Part shown: positions 1-8,439 of the stretch, in pieces
Numbering within the stretch: the first letter of the stretch is position 1
Layout of the letters: the number at the start of each line of letters is the position of its first letter
Assembly: GCA_947184155.2 (NCBI GenBank)
Contig: CAMXCT020000314.1
Coordinates: 205,023 to 269,022, forward strand
Origin: Cladocopium goreaui
Taxonomy: Eukaryota; Sar; Dinophyceae; Suessiales; Symbiodiniaceae
Length of the DNA stretch: 64,000 nt
Reading direction: 5' to 3'
Notes under the pieces: generated by a model
Seen by the model: only the letters and a program-made list of their open reading frames with translations
Databases searched by the model: none
Told to the model about the DNA's origin: nothing
Program-made: the position numbers and the translations under genes

Positions 1-2
1 AC

Positions 3-932
3 CAAGACGAAGAACGTCGTGAGGCGAGGATGCAGCTACCATTGTGGACGGCAAGAACCATCCAAGCTTCAATTATCCAGTGTATCGACATTGCTCAGAA
101 TGAAGACGCCATTGACAGCACGGCGCGAGCAATAGACTGCATGATCTTGACTTACCTCAAAGATCGATACAGACTCTACCATCTTTGGACTTCAGTGGCA
201 CCAGCTCAGCAGTACCACGACCACGTGAAAAGGGTCATGCTAGTACCTGAATACGATGGATATATTCCATATGTGGGCGAGACGGCAGAGGGCGAATTGA
301 AAGAGCCAACGGAGGAGCAGTTGATCGCTTCATTCAACGCCAATGCCAAGAATGGGAAGATTGGTGGACGAGAACTGGAGACCTACTTGAAGGGAGTGAA
401 CGGGATTCGAGTACTTTGCAAAATCATGAAGTACCTGGTCCAGATCGGCATCACCCCTCAACTCATCTTCTCTAAGGTCGCCGATAACACAGACGAGGAC
501 GAGGAACGGCAATTGGAAGCACGACGGGAAGCATCTGACTTCGTGAGAAAGATCATCTCCGGTGCCTTTGCCGTACGATCCTACGACCATTTTCGAGTTA
601 CACCACCTCAACGGGATGATCATATTCATATTGATCCTGTGGAGTTAGCATGTGCAGTGACAGAGAGATCCAGAACATTCACCATCCTCGTGACGCTCAA
701 CAAGATCGGCTTAGAGCTACCCCAACAACTACGCAAGATTTGGCATGGAAAATTCAGAGCCGTACAACAAAGCGCTACGCAGATGGCGACATGTCTCAGA
801 TCCCTTGATCCAGCAGAACGTGAAAATGCCAGAGAATACGTTCGAGCACTTGGTGATGCACAACCCACAGAAGAACGGGCTTCAGCGAGCACCAAGGAGT
901 CCGACGCTACCAAGAAGCGGCGCAAGAAGTAA
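3..932 (+). CDS. Hypothetical protein, 5' end outside the window
   Basis: An uninterrupted frame runs from the window edge to a TAA at 930-932. The first ATG is at 30 (300 residues from there), but the frame is open upstream of it, so the gene probably starts before the window. I do not recognise the family. The protein is soluble-looking and mixed alpha-helical in composition, with no signal peptide or membrane segment. It has an acidic patch (DTDEDEERQ, about residues 152-160) and ends in a lysine/arginine tail (KKRRKK) that could be a nuclear localisation signal. It is the only ORF in the window that looks like an ordinary protein and has no mobile-element motif, but an element-encoded protein cannot be excluded. 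A 99-residue antisense frame is a shadow. Confidence 0.55.
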   Translation, partial: QDEERREARMQLPLWTARTIQASIIQCIDIAQNEDAIDSTARAIDCMILTYLKDRYRLYHLWTSVAPAQQYHDHVKRVMLVPEYDGYIPYVGETAEGELKEPTEEQLIASFNANAKNGKIGGRELETYLKGVNGIRVLCKIMKYLVQIGITPQLIFSKVADNTDEDEERQLEARREASDFVRKIISGAFAVRSYDHFRVTPPQRDDHIHIDPVELACAVTERSRTFTILVTLNKIGLELPQQLRKIWHGKFRAVQQSATQMATCLRSLDPAERENAREYVRALGDAQPTEERASASTKESDATKKRRKK

Positions 933-1524
933 ATCCCTCTTGATCCACATCCTTGGAGAGATCTTATGAGAGGATTCTGAGTGCCGGGCTAATTCATATA
1001 TATCCCATGCGTTCAGGATGCGAAGCTGTCCTGATGCAAGGGAACAAGTTTAAAGGGCGTATGAACCTAGGATCTAATTCGAAGGGTGCACGGAAACCGG
1101 AACGGACGTCGCCGACCGGGAGTACGTAATCCCTGCATGACAGATCAGCGGCCAACATTTTTTGTACAGTCAAGCGTAGCTGGCGAATCAGTAGAGCACT
1201 TCAGTCTAACTTTTAACTTAGCGTTTGCTCCTGTGCCCAGCACTCCGACCGGAGACCGTCGGTCACGGTCGGAAGTGCGGGGCATGGGGGGTGTGAAAGT
1301 AGCATAGACAATAGTGCAGAGCCGTGCAGTGACCAATTAAGCCTTTCGCCAATGCATTGGCTCAAGTCACCATCCGGTGGCTTAGGAACCGCTACTCGCT
1401 CCGACCAATGGGAAAACGCTGCTGACTGTGCTTCTGGGACGGGGGACATTACGAACAATACGATCGTTGAGACTACCCTTTACACGGAATCACACTGAGG
1501 TTGAACCCATTCACAATATACATA

Positions 1525-1688
1525 TATCTGAATGTCTAACTTTTTCTGATTGACTACTTCTGCTGGTTCACTACTGGAAACACCGAAAGTGTTGAAAGTG
1601 TTGAAAGTGCTGGTTCCTAGAAATCTGCTGCTACACCCTTTGCCGTCAATGAAGCATGGGCATGTGCTGCCGATGAGCCAAAAACAGC
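1525..1688 (+). repeat. Direct repeat copy 1 (164 bp)
   Basis: Starts TATCTGAATGTCTAAC and ends GCCAAAAACAGC. It is near-identical to 2428-2582. This copy has one extra 9-bp unit (TTGAAAGTG), so the length difference is a slippage event inside the repeat. Confidence 0.9.
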
Positions 1689-2427
1689 ATGAACAATGGA
1701 ATTGCATGCCCTCGCACATGAATACACTTAGATTTTGCAAGCAAACACATATGGCACTTCTGTCCCACAGCTGCCAACGAACCCAAAAGACATTGAAATG
1801 TACGCAGCGGATATTGCACTCCACACCACGCTGCAACTACGCAAAGCAAAGCAAAAAACACATCGATTCGCTACAGCCAGGCCTCCATCTCTGATCCTAT
1901 CTGGTCAGATCCTGGTCGTGAAAAATGCCTGCCACAGAACCAGACATGCAAGACGTCAACAAGTCCCAGTAGTTGACCACTATGTCCTAAGCACCTCCTG
2001 CTAAAGCCACCATCTGTCCAATCATGCTTGAAGCAAGTCTAACAGACGTAAACATGCCTGCGCCTGCATCGAAGAACGCAGCCAGTACAGTACGTAAGTG
2101 TGTCTATAGTAAAGCAGGTGGACATGTCCGTGCCTGGGTCGAAGAGCACAGAAACAGCACATCGCGAGAAATGCTGCCATGACACTCAACGGTCGAACTG
2201 GTTGCACAGCATTGCCAAGAAACACCGAGACACCTGCAACTGAATGCAACTATGTGAAAGATTGCATACGGTGGAAGACAGCATAAGTAATTTCAACATA
2301 CTCTCCCCTACCCCTTCACACGGCGTGCCAAGGCATCCAGATAAAATTGCTTTATAATTATATAATATATGAATAATATATATATGTGTGTGTGTGAATC
2401 ATAATATAATATATATCTATTTACATT

Positions 2428-2582
2428 TATCTGAATGTCTAACTTTTTCTGATTGACTACTTCTGCTGGTTCACTACTGGAAACACCGAAAGTGTTGAAA
2501 GTGCTGGTTCCTAGAAATCTGCTGCTACACCCTTTGCCGTCAATGAAGCATGGGCATGTGCTGCCGATGAGCCAAAAACAGC
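2428..2582 (+). repeat. Direct repeat copy 2 (155 bp)
   Basis: Near-identical to 1525-1688 apart from one missing 9-bp TTGAAAGTG unit. About 740 bp of unrelated sequence separates the copies. This is compatible with two ends of an insertion or a dispersed repeat; no coding capacity or terminal inverted repeats are seen between them. Confidence 0.9.
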
Positions 2583-2599
2583 TTTAATTATAGGACCGG

Positions 2600-3460
2600 A
2601 CAACTCCACATGTTAACAACCTCTTCAGACTTAGACTGACAACAGAAAAGCAACAAGGGAAGAGGAAGTATGAGAGTGATGGAGGGGTGATGGTGGGTGA
2701 GTTTGTGTGTATGTATGTATGTGCATGTACAGGCGTGTCACTTTGGTAGTGTGTTAACGATATGTGTACCGGGTGTAAGAGGCAGTTTGTAGTATATGTG
2801 ATGTACATGCAGATGTTATACGTATGGTATATGTGTGTGAGGTGATATTATTTTCGTGTGATGTGAGGTTGGGTGGTAGTAATGTAAAAGTATGCAAACG
2901 TGAATATACTGATCTTGTTGCATGTGACGTGAAGTTATGACGCGTCAAGTGATGTTTTGCTATGGGATGTTGTGATGGTGTACATGTGCTGTGTTCATGT
3001 TGTGCGTGTCTTTGTACATATATATATATGTGTGTGTGTGTACGTGAGTGCGTGGTTGTGCGTGTGTATGGTGATATGCTGATATGGTGATATCTTGGCG
3101 GCATATATATAAGAATCCGATGATGTATGTTTCAGTTCATATGTATATATAATCCTCCCGTCGCTTTGCAGATTTTTTGCTTCTAGGCATATCGGTTGTC
3201 CAAGTGCCATAGACCAGCATCATGACCTGAGCAGACACAATGAATAGACAAGCCATGAAAAGCTCACAAGTTGATACATCGCCGTGCCCTGCTTCTGAAC
3301 AGCCATAGTTTTTTCTGGTCAGCGAGGTCAACAAGTCGCGTTAAATTTGCACAAAGCTGACGAAAATCCAGCAGTCAAACGCCAGAAAAGCACGCGGAGC
3401 TAGGAAAATCAGCAGGACGCTTCAAGACCAGTCTCCGACTGACTGCTGCGGAGCAAACAT
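2600..3460. other. GT-rich low-complexity stretch
   Basis: Purine/GT-rich sequence with short TG and TA microsatellites (for example around 3015-3040 and 2395). It gives histidine/threonine-rich shadow ORFs on the minus strand. No gene is supported between here and the minus-strand ORFs that end at 3465. Confidence 0.55.
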
Positions 3461-3464
3461 AAGC

Positions 3465-3662
3465 TCACATCGCTTCGTCGCATTGGGTGGCTGCGACTTC
3501 GGATGATGTCGGTAAAGTGTTCAGCCAAGCTTTGGAGCTAAGCGCCTCTTCCGGCATGTTGTCTCTGACGACATGCAGCCTCTTGACAGGCGTCCATTTG
3601 GGTTCAGAGGTAAGGGGCTCATCTACTGCCAGCTCTGCCGTGGCGAGTTGGTCAAAGTAGTT
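3465..3662 (-). CDS. Short downstream frame overlapping the OB-like ORF by ATGA
   Basis: About 65 residues in a different frame from the upstream minus-strand ORF. It begins with an ATG that overlaps that ORF's TGA stop (ATGA). The composition is protein-like (starts MNYFDQLATAE, contains KWTPVKRLHVV). It may be the continuation of the 342-residue protein after a frameshift, or a following exon. ATGA coupling is not an expected arrangement for a nuclear gene, so I favour a frameshift or missed intron. No family recognised. Confidence 0.35.
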   Translation of the reverse strand, partial: NYFDQLATAELAVDEPLTSEPKWTPVKRLHVVRDNMPEEALSSKAWLNTLPTSSEVAATQCDEAM

Positions 3663-4690
3663 CATGACGTGTCCTTGGCGGCTGCATCCACGGGGACCTG
3701 CCAGAGCACACTCCATTCTCCGATCTGCTCCGTCTGGGCCAAGACCACTTGATGGATTTCTCCGGTGTGGCCCTGGAGCATCCAGTTGACAACCGAGGCC
3801 GGGCCAGCCATGCGAAGTTTCACTTGGAACGGAGATGTGTCTGCTTTCGACAGAAGGCAATCAAAGGATCTCTTCACTCGCATGGCCGAGGTGGCTGTAT
3901 TGTCTTGCTGCACTGCCTCTTCATCTGGCAACTTCATGTTGTTGAAGCACACCAAGGCACGCAAAAAGTTTGCATCCACCTTGCCCACGGAGACCTGCCC
4001 GAGATGCGCATCCACTGTCATCCTATTCAACGGCGCCACTGGGCAACCATTGTTCAAGCGGCAATGGGGCAGATTCAACTGCCTGTCTGGTGGAATCATC
4101 AGCGCGACAGTCGGCTGAAGCCTCAGGCAAGGACGAATGTCGCGACACTCCAATTCCAAGGATTGCTGGAAGTCGTTCTCCTTGAAGGTGAAATGGCAGA
4201 TCCACTGAGCATTTCGGAACAGGTCTCTGAAGGTTGTGCGTAGATCCTTGGAATCAGCCAGCGGCTCTGGCAAAGTCACTTCCATAAGCGCTGCTGCCTT
4301 CAGCAGCAGTAACTCGTGATACAGCATCACGGTACACTGACTGTTGCCATCGGCCAAGGTCAATCTGACGGCCAGGCGCTTTTCTGCGCTTCCTTCTGGA
4401 TGTTGCGAACAAGGGCTGGCCCTCTTGCATCGCACGCAAGAAGTGATAAGCCATTCATCTGTTTCGCTTTTCACTGAAGAGATGCCTAGGATCTGCAAGT
4501 CTGAGACCACGAAGACTGTTTCAACCTTGCGAAGTTGACCTGGCACCACAACGCCAATCAAAGCGCTGAGTGTCGAGGGTACTGCATCACAGTGCTCCCC
4601 GTCTCTGACAGGAATCTCGGTGAGCATGTGACAATCTTCGGTGTCCGCAAGTTCCTTTTTCCTCACAGGCGACGAAACAATCGAAGCCAT
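3662..4690 (-). CDS. Putative zinc-ribbon/OB-fold-like protein
   Basis: A 342-residue frame from an ATG at 4690. Residues 85-97 hold a Cys/His cluster (C85, C88, C94, H97). A beta-rich stretch follows (RLAVRLTLADGNSQCTVML, residues 105-123) whose pattern resembles the zinc-ribbon plus OB-fold of the replication protein A large-subunit C-terminus: cysteines, then 'TLADG' strands, then a strand with 'VMLYHE'. This is motif resemblance only; the spacing is not canonical for RPA1. A second hydrophobic/beta region lies around residues 230-340. No mobile-element motif is visible. It stands alone, divergent from the plus-strand copia remnant starting about 280 bp away. Confidence 0.45.
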   Translation of the reverse strand: MASIVSSPVRKKELADTEDCHMLTEIPVRDGEHCDAVPSTLSALIGVVVPGQLRKVETVFVVSDLQILGISSVKSETDEWLITSCVRCKRASPCSQHPEGSAEKRLAVRLTLADGNSQCTVMLYHELLLLKAAALMEVTLPEPLADSKDLRTTFRDLFRNAQWICHFTFKENDFQQSLELECRDIRPCLRLQPTVALMIPPDRQLNLPHCRLNNGCPVAPLNRMTVDAHLGQVSVGKVDANFLRALVCFNNMKLPDEEAVQQDNTATSAMRVKRSFDCLLSKADTSPFQVKLRMAGPASVVNWMLQGHTGEIHQVVLAQTEQIGEWSVLWQVPVDAAAKDTS

Positions 4691-4967
4691 GTTAGTGGAA
4701 GATATAGATGCTAAACCGGCATCTTCAAATAGCTTGGGACCAGCATCTACACATTACATAATAACATCAGCAAATCATACCTACTTTAGCGTCTTCAATT
4801 TGTACAACTTGAAACATCGCCGTGTCAAATTTGCAAGACGCATCAACGACATCGGCAAGAAAACCGATATTAATGCGGCTTCAATTTGTGCAACTTCCAA
4901 CCAAATACATGCATGACAAGGAAAGTGCTGAAGCGCATGACCTCATTTAGAATTTTCCATAGACATT

Positions 4968-7619
4968 TTGCTGCATGTTCACGTTTTCCAATTTTGCTGC
5001 TGCTGCAGCTACCTTTTCTTTAAAGCCTCAAGATTTAACTTAAAGCGGCTGAGCGAGAAGAAGAAGGAGTTCAACTGCTACTTGGAGGCGCTGGGACCCG
5101 AAGTCGAAACCTGGGCTTTGCCAGGTTTTGAGCCCAAGCGGCCAGCTTGGAAACTCCAAATTGAATTAGAGATGGCAGATATGAGAAGGAGATTAGCAAC
5201 AAGTCAAGAGTTGGAGCAAGGTCAGGAAGAAATGAGGAGAGCTGATGCTAGGATGAAACGTGAGGCATTAGAAAGAGGTGAGAAGGCTTTGGAAGATAGG
5301 ACTGTTGGTGAAGGTGAAATCAAGGTTGAGAGTCAGGAAGAAACTGAGAAACAAACTCCAGCTAAGACACCTAGCCAGGGTTCTGCCAACAAACAGCTTT
5401 TGCCACCAACGGATCCTCCTCCTGATCCTCCTGCTCTTGGAAATGGCGGCTCTCCTTCCGAGATGGATGAGAAGAAAACGGCCGTCGACAAGGGAGATGG
5501 CACGATGGTTGGCCCTGGAATGCCGAAGGTTCTGGATGTGGCGACTCCAGGAGGAGAGTCGGCGGGATCGGCTAGCATGACTGAGTCAGCTAGGCAGTTG
5601 TTTGGCCCCCTGTTTTCTGATGAGCAGTTGAGACAGTTTGCCTTCATCCAAAGCCAGGCACCATGGTTGTATGGGATTCAGCAGTCAGCATTCAATCCTC
5701 CTGTTCACCGTCCTGCATTTCTAGAGCAAGATGCGTCAAGGGTTTTGCACGGCCAGATGGAAAAGGAATTGGAGTTGGTTAGGATGCAGTCTGCAAAAGA
5801 TAAGGAGGACTTCAAAAGGCAGATTCAAGAACTAGTAGAAGAGAATCAGCGTTTGAGGTCTAGATCACAGGCGTTTGAGAAGGGTTCGAAAGATGAAGAG
5901 CCACGTTTTTCAACACCTGAGGAACAGAATTTGCATTTGAAGCCAGGAACTGAAGACGAGGATTCGGCTTGGCTGCATCGTTGTGAAGTTGAGGAAAGGG
6001 AAGAAAAGGAGGCTGCGAGACCCCCATTCCTCCCTGAGGCTAGTCGAAACGAGAGTAATGCTGTTACATCCGGGGACGCCGGACAAGCATTCTCTCGACA
6101 GACTGCCACATCCGGCAATGCCGGACAAGCAGTTTCTAGACAGGCTCAAACAGCGTCTGCTGCAGAGCTTGAGACCCCAAAGGAGGCTGCCAGACCCCCA
6201 CAGAAGGAGCGAGCACCAGAAGCCAAAAATGCGAGAGGCGCTTCAACGGGTGGAGATGCTGGCTTGTCAGAGAAATCATTGGAGTTCATGATGATCATGA
6301 TGGAGATGATGAAAGATCTTCACAAAAGGGTCACCGAGAACAAAGAGGAGACCGGCATGATTAGAGGAGTTGAGGTGGGGAGAACTGGCATACCTGATAG
6401 GCCAGCTCTTCCGCAGTGGTCTGCGCATCAAGGGCCATTGCAACTGGGCGATTGGCTGTTGACTTTGGAGCCGATCGTTGCAGACCTTTCGGCGAGCTCC
6501 GAGCTTTGGTGGTCGCTGATGATCAAAGCCTCTGAACAATGGTATCAGCGGCACATGGCAATGTCGCCTTTGAATCGAGTTCAGCATGACATACGTCCTC
6601 CTGCTGAAGTGAGTCTAACACAATTTCCTTTGAAAGGGGTCCTCGGGGTGAAAGGGGTCCTTGGGGTGAAAGGGGAAATTGAACCCATTTGGGCGCGTGC
6701 GTGGGCACGCGCGGCGTTTCCAGGACCCCATTCACCCGGAGGACCCCTTTCAAGGGAAATCTTGTTGAGTCTGGAGAAATGGACCAGGCTTGAACGCAGG
6801 GTGGCTGCGATGCTGTTGCAGGCCGTGCCAGAGACGGTCAAAGAAGAGTTGGTATCAGCCAGAAGGCTGAGTGTCTTTGGGATCCTGACTCAGTTGCTGT
6901 TGACGTATTGCCCGGGAGAGGTGCTGGAGAAACAAACCCTCCTGCGCAACCTTGAGGACCCGGTAGAGGTCGCATCAATCAGTGATGCACCAGCTGCCAT
7001 TAGAAAGTGGTTGAGGTGGAAGCTGAGGACGCAGGGGATTGGAGCAGCGACCCCCGATCCAGCTATCCTCTTGAAGGGGTTGAACAAGCTGACGAAGCGG
7101 GTGCTTGAGGCGCACAAGGAGCTTCAGTTCCGAGTCAGTTTGGCCAGGAACTCTTTGGGTGTTGACACACGCCCGACCAACGTTTCAGTTGGACAATTTG
7201 CAACTCACCTTTTGGCGGAGATTGAGCAGGTTGCCTTGTCAGAGAAGCGGGCTGCTGCTGTGACTTCGAAGGTGGAGCCAAAGATCAAGTCCATGGATGC
7301 GGAGAAAGGGAAGCAGAAGGAGAAAGAGAAGTCAGGTGAGGAGGAAAGGCCAAAGATGAAGTGCCGCTTCTACTTGACTGACTCAGGATGCAGAAGAGGC
7401 AAGGAGTGCACTTTTAGCCACGACGTCAAGGATGAGAAGCGTCGTTGCTACACCTGCGGAAGCACCGAACACCTTGCCCCAGCTTGCACAAGATCTCGTG
7501 GACCTTCTTCAGAATCCAATCCCACGAAGCCAAGGGTTGCCGAGGGGGAGGAAAAAGGAGGTGGTTCTGGAGGAAAAGAATTAGATATTTCAGCCAGTCA
7601 AGCCAGAGCGAAGTGGTGA
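4968..7619 (+). CDS. gag: Ty1/copia-type Gag polyprotein (decayed element)
   Basis: An 883-residue open frame; the nominal start is a TTG, and the first internal Met is near residue 69 (about 5172), so the true start is uncertain or lost. It begins with charged, coiled-coil-like sequence. A capsid-like region follows (WYQRHMAMSPLNRV, about residue 525; WTRLERRVAAMLLQAVPE after the insertion). At the C-terminus a CCCH finger (about residues 796-818, C-x8-C-x5-C-x3-H) is followed by a CCHC knuckle (about 827-840, CYTCGSTEHLAPAC). This pair is typical of dinoflagellate copia Gag as I recall it and implies RNA binding. Residues of about 550-601 come from a MITE-like insertion. The protease frame follows in -1. 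Confidence 0.8.
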   Translation: MLHVHVFQFCCCCSYLFFKASRFNLKRLSEKKKEFNCYLEALGPEVETWALPGFEPKRPAWKLQIELEMADMRRRLATSQELEQGQEEMRRADARMKREALERGEKALEDRTVGEGEIKVESQEETEKQTPAKTPSQGSANKQLLPPTDPPPDPPALGNGGSPSEMDEKKTAVDKGDGTMVGPGMPKVLDVATPGGESAGSASMTESARQLFGPLFSDEQLRQFAFIQSQAPWLYGIQQSAFNPPVHRPAFLEQDASRVLHGQMEKELELVRMQSAKDKEDFKRQIQELVEENQRLRSRSQAFEKGSKDEEPRFSTPEEQNLHLKPGTEDEDSAWLHRCEVEEREEKEAARPPFLPEASRNESNAVTSGDAGQAFSRQTATSGNAGQAVSRQAQTASAAELETPKEAARPPQKERAPEAKNARGASTGGDAGLSEKSLEFMMIMMEMMKDLHKRVTENKEETGMIRGVEVGRTGIPDRPALPQWSAHQGPLQLGDWLLTLEPIVADLSASSELWWSLMIKASEQWYQRHMAMSPLNRVQHDIRPPAEVSLTQFPLKGVLGVKGVLGVKGEIEPIWARAWARAAFPGPHSPGGPLSREILLSLEKWTRLERRVAAMLLQAVPETVKEELVSARRLSVFGILTQLLLTYCPGEVLEKQTLLRNLEDPVEVASISDAPAAIRKWLRWKLRTQGIGAATPDPAILLKGLNKLTKRVLEAHKELQFRVSLARNSLGVDTRPTNVSVGQFATHLLAEIEQVALSEKRAAAVTSKVEPKIKSMDAEKGKQKEKEKSGEEERPKMKCRFYLTDSGCRRGKECTFSHDVKDEKRRCYTCGSTEHLAPACTRSRGPSSESNPTKPRVAEGEEKGGGSGGKELDISASQARAKW
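6617..6765. mobile_element. MITE-like insertion inside gag, frame-preserving
   Basis: A 149-bp segment flanked by the 7-bp direct repeat TGAGTCT (6610-6616 and 6766-6772). Its ends are inverted repeats of about 45 bp: the left ATTTCCTTTGAAAGGGGTCC matches the complement of the right end, GGACCCCTTTCAAGGGAAAT, with one indel. Inside the left arm a 19-bp GGTGAAAGGGGTCC-type unit is repeated. Insertion plus one duplicated target copy is 156 nt, or 52 codons, so the gag frame stays open. Removing it would join ...PPAEVSL directly to EKWTRLERR..., the expected Gag sequence. Confidence 0.85.
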
Positions 7620-8075
7620 AAGACTTGCTTGAGGAGGCCAACAAGGTGCTGAAGTCGTTGTCGAGTTCTACAAGCCAGACATCACCAGCGTTTGGTCTAT
7701 CTCCAGAGGAGGAGAGAAAGGATGTCATGGAGCGTCTTCAACAACAGCTGAAATCTATGAAGACGTTCAAGATGAAAAAGTCGAATGTTGGAAATGATGT
7801 GGGCTTGGTGGATTCAGGGGCGACACACCCTCTTCGTCCTTGATTTGAAGGCGAAGACACTGAGCTCTACCTAGTGGTGGAAGTTTCTTTGACCGATGGT
7901 CGTGCAGTGAGGCTGAAGATGTCTCCTGGCGGTGCCATGATTTCGCCATCAGAGGCGATTGAACCAATCATCCCCATGGGAATGCTGTCACAGAAGCTGA
8001 ATTGCAGCATCTCATGGAACCAGGGAACTATGTGTATCAAGCATCCTCAACGAGGGCATCTCAAGATGTTGACAG
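7600..8075 (+). pseudogene. Copia aspartic protease remnant with an in-frame TGA
   Basis: After the Gag stop the coding signal continues in the -1 frame (SEVVKDLLEEANKVLKSL). It reaches LVDSGATHPLR, the D-S/T-G-A active-site motif of copia proteases. The frame is then broken by TGA at 7841-7843 and resumes in the same frame (VVEVSLTDGRAVRL, EPIIPMGMLSQKL, HPQRGHLKM), the usual second half of the domain. Similarity fades near 8070, and no integrase or copia RT follows. This is a truncated copia element. Whether the gag/protease -1 shift was programmed cannot be told from one decayed copy. Confidence 0.75.
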
Positions 8076-8421
8076 CGTGGACCCCAGTACAGATGGCAAT
8101 TGGGAACAAGTTGAGTTACCAGACACGGAAAACTTGTTTGGCAATCTTGACAACACTGACACTTTGGATTCATCACTTGAAGCCTTGGACCGTCACGATG
8201 CTTTGCCTTTACAGGAGCCACGTTTTCTGCACCCCAAGCCTAAGTCTGTTGCAAACAAACCAGGATCCTTGTCGGCTGAGAGCTTAGCAGTCAAACGCAC
8301 TGCAGACGAGTTGGCATCAAGACACGTCCATAAGTTGACTTCGGACTTGAAACAGCCTTGGCAGAAGGGACCATTAGCAAGTTTATTTGCTAGGCCGAAA
8401 CCCTTTTGGGATCGTTTGTAA
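8076..8421 (+). pseudogene. Probable N-terminal part of the YR recombinase, cut by TAA
   Basis: The frame ends in TAA at 8419-8421 and is the same frame as the recombinase ORF at 8440. The last third (ASRHVHKLTSDL, KGPLASLFARPKPF) looks like the N-terminal region of dinoflagellate DIRS-type recombinases as I remember them, so the TAA is probably a nonsense mutation. The first part is acidic and unrecognised. The junction with copia protease sequence is near 8070. Confidence 0.5.
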
Positions 8422-8439
8422 TCATTTCAACAACTGCCT

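Larger units (their letters stand above)
933..2599. other. Non-coding stretch with a direct repeat
   Basis: I see no convincing gene here. Short ORFs on both strands lack domain-like composition. The stretch holds the two copies of a 155-164 bp direct repeat (1525 and 2428) and an AT microsatellite around 2340-2420. Two diverged copies of a short motif around GCCTG and TCGAAGA lie near 2056-2150. Confidence 0.5.

Noticed and set aside
1346-1360. TTGGCTCAAG, matching the 3' end of the dinoflagellate spliced leader (also TTTTGGCTCAA near 33575)
   Set aside because: Only 10-11 nt match, which is not rare enough over 128 kb of both strands. No gene starts downstream of the first, and the neighbouring genes of the second run the other way.
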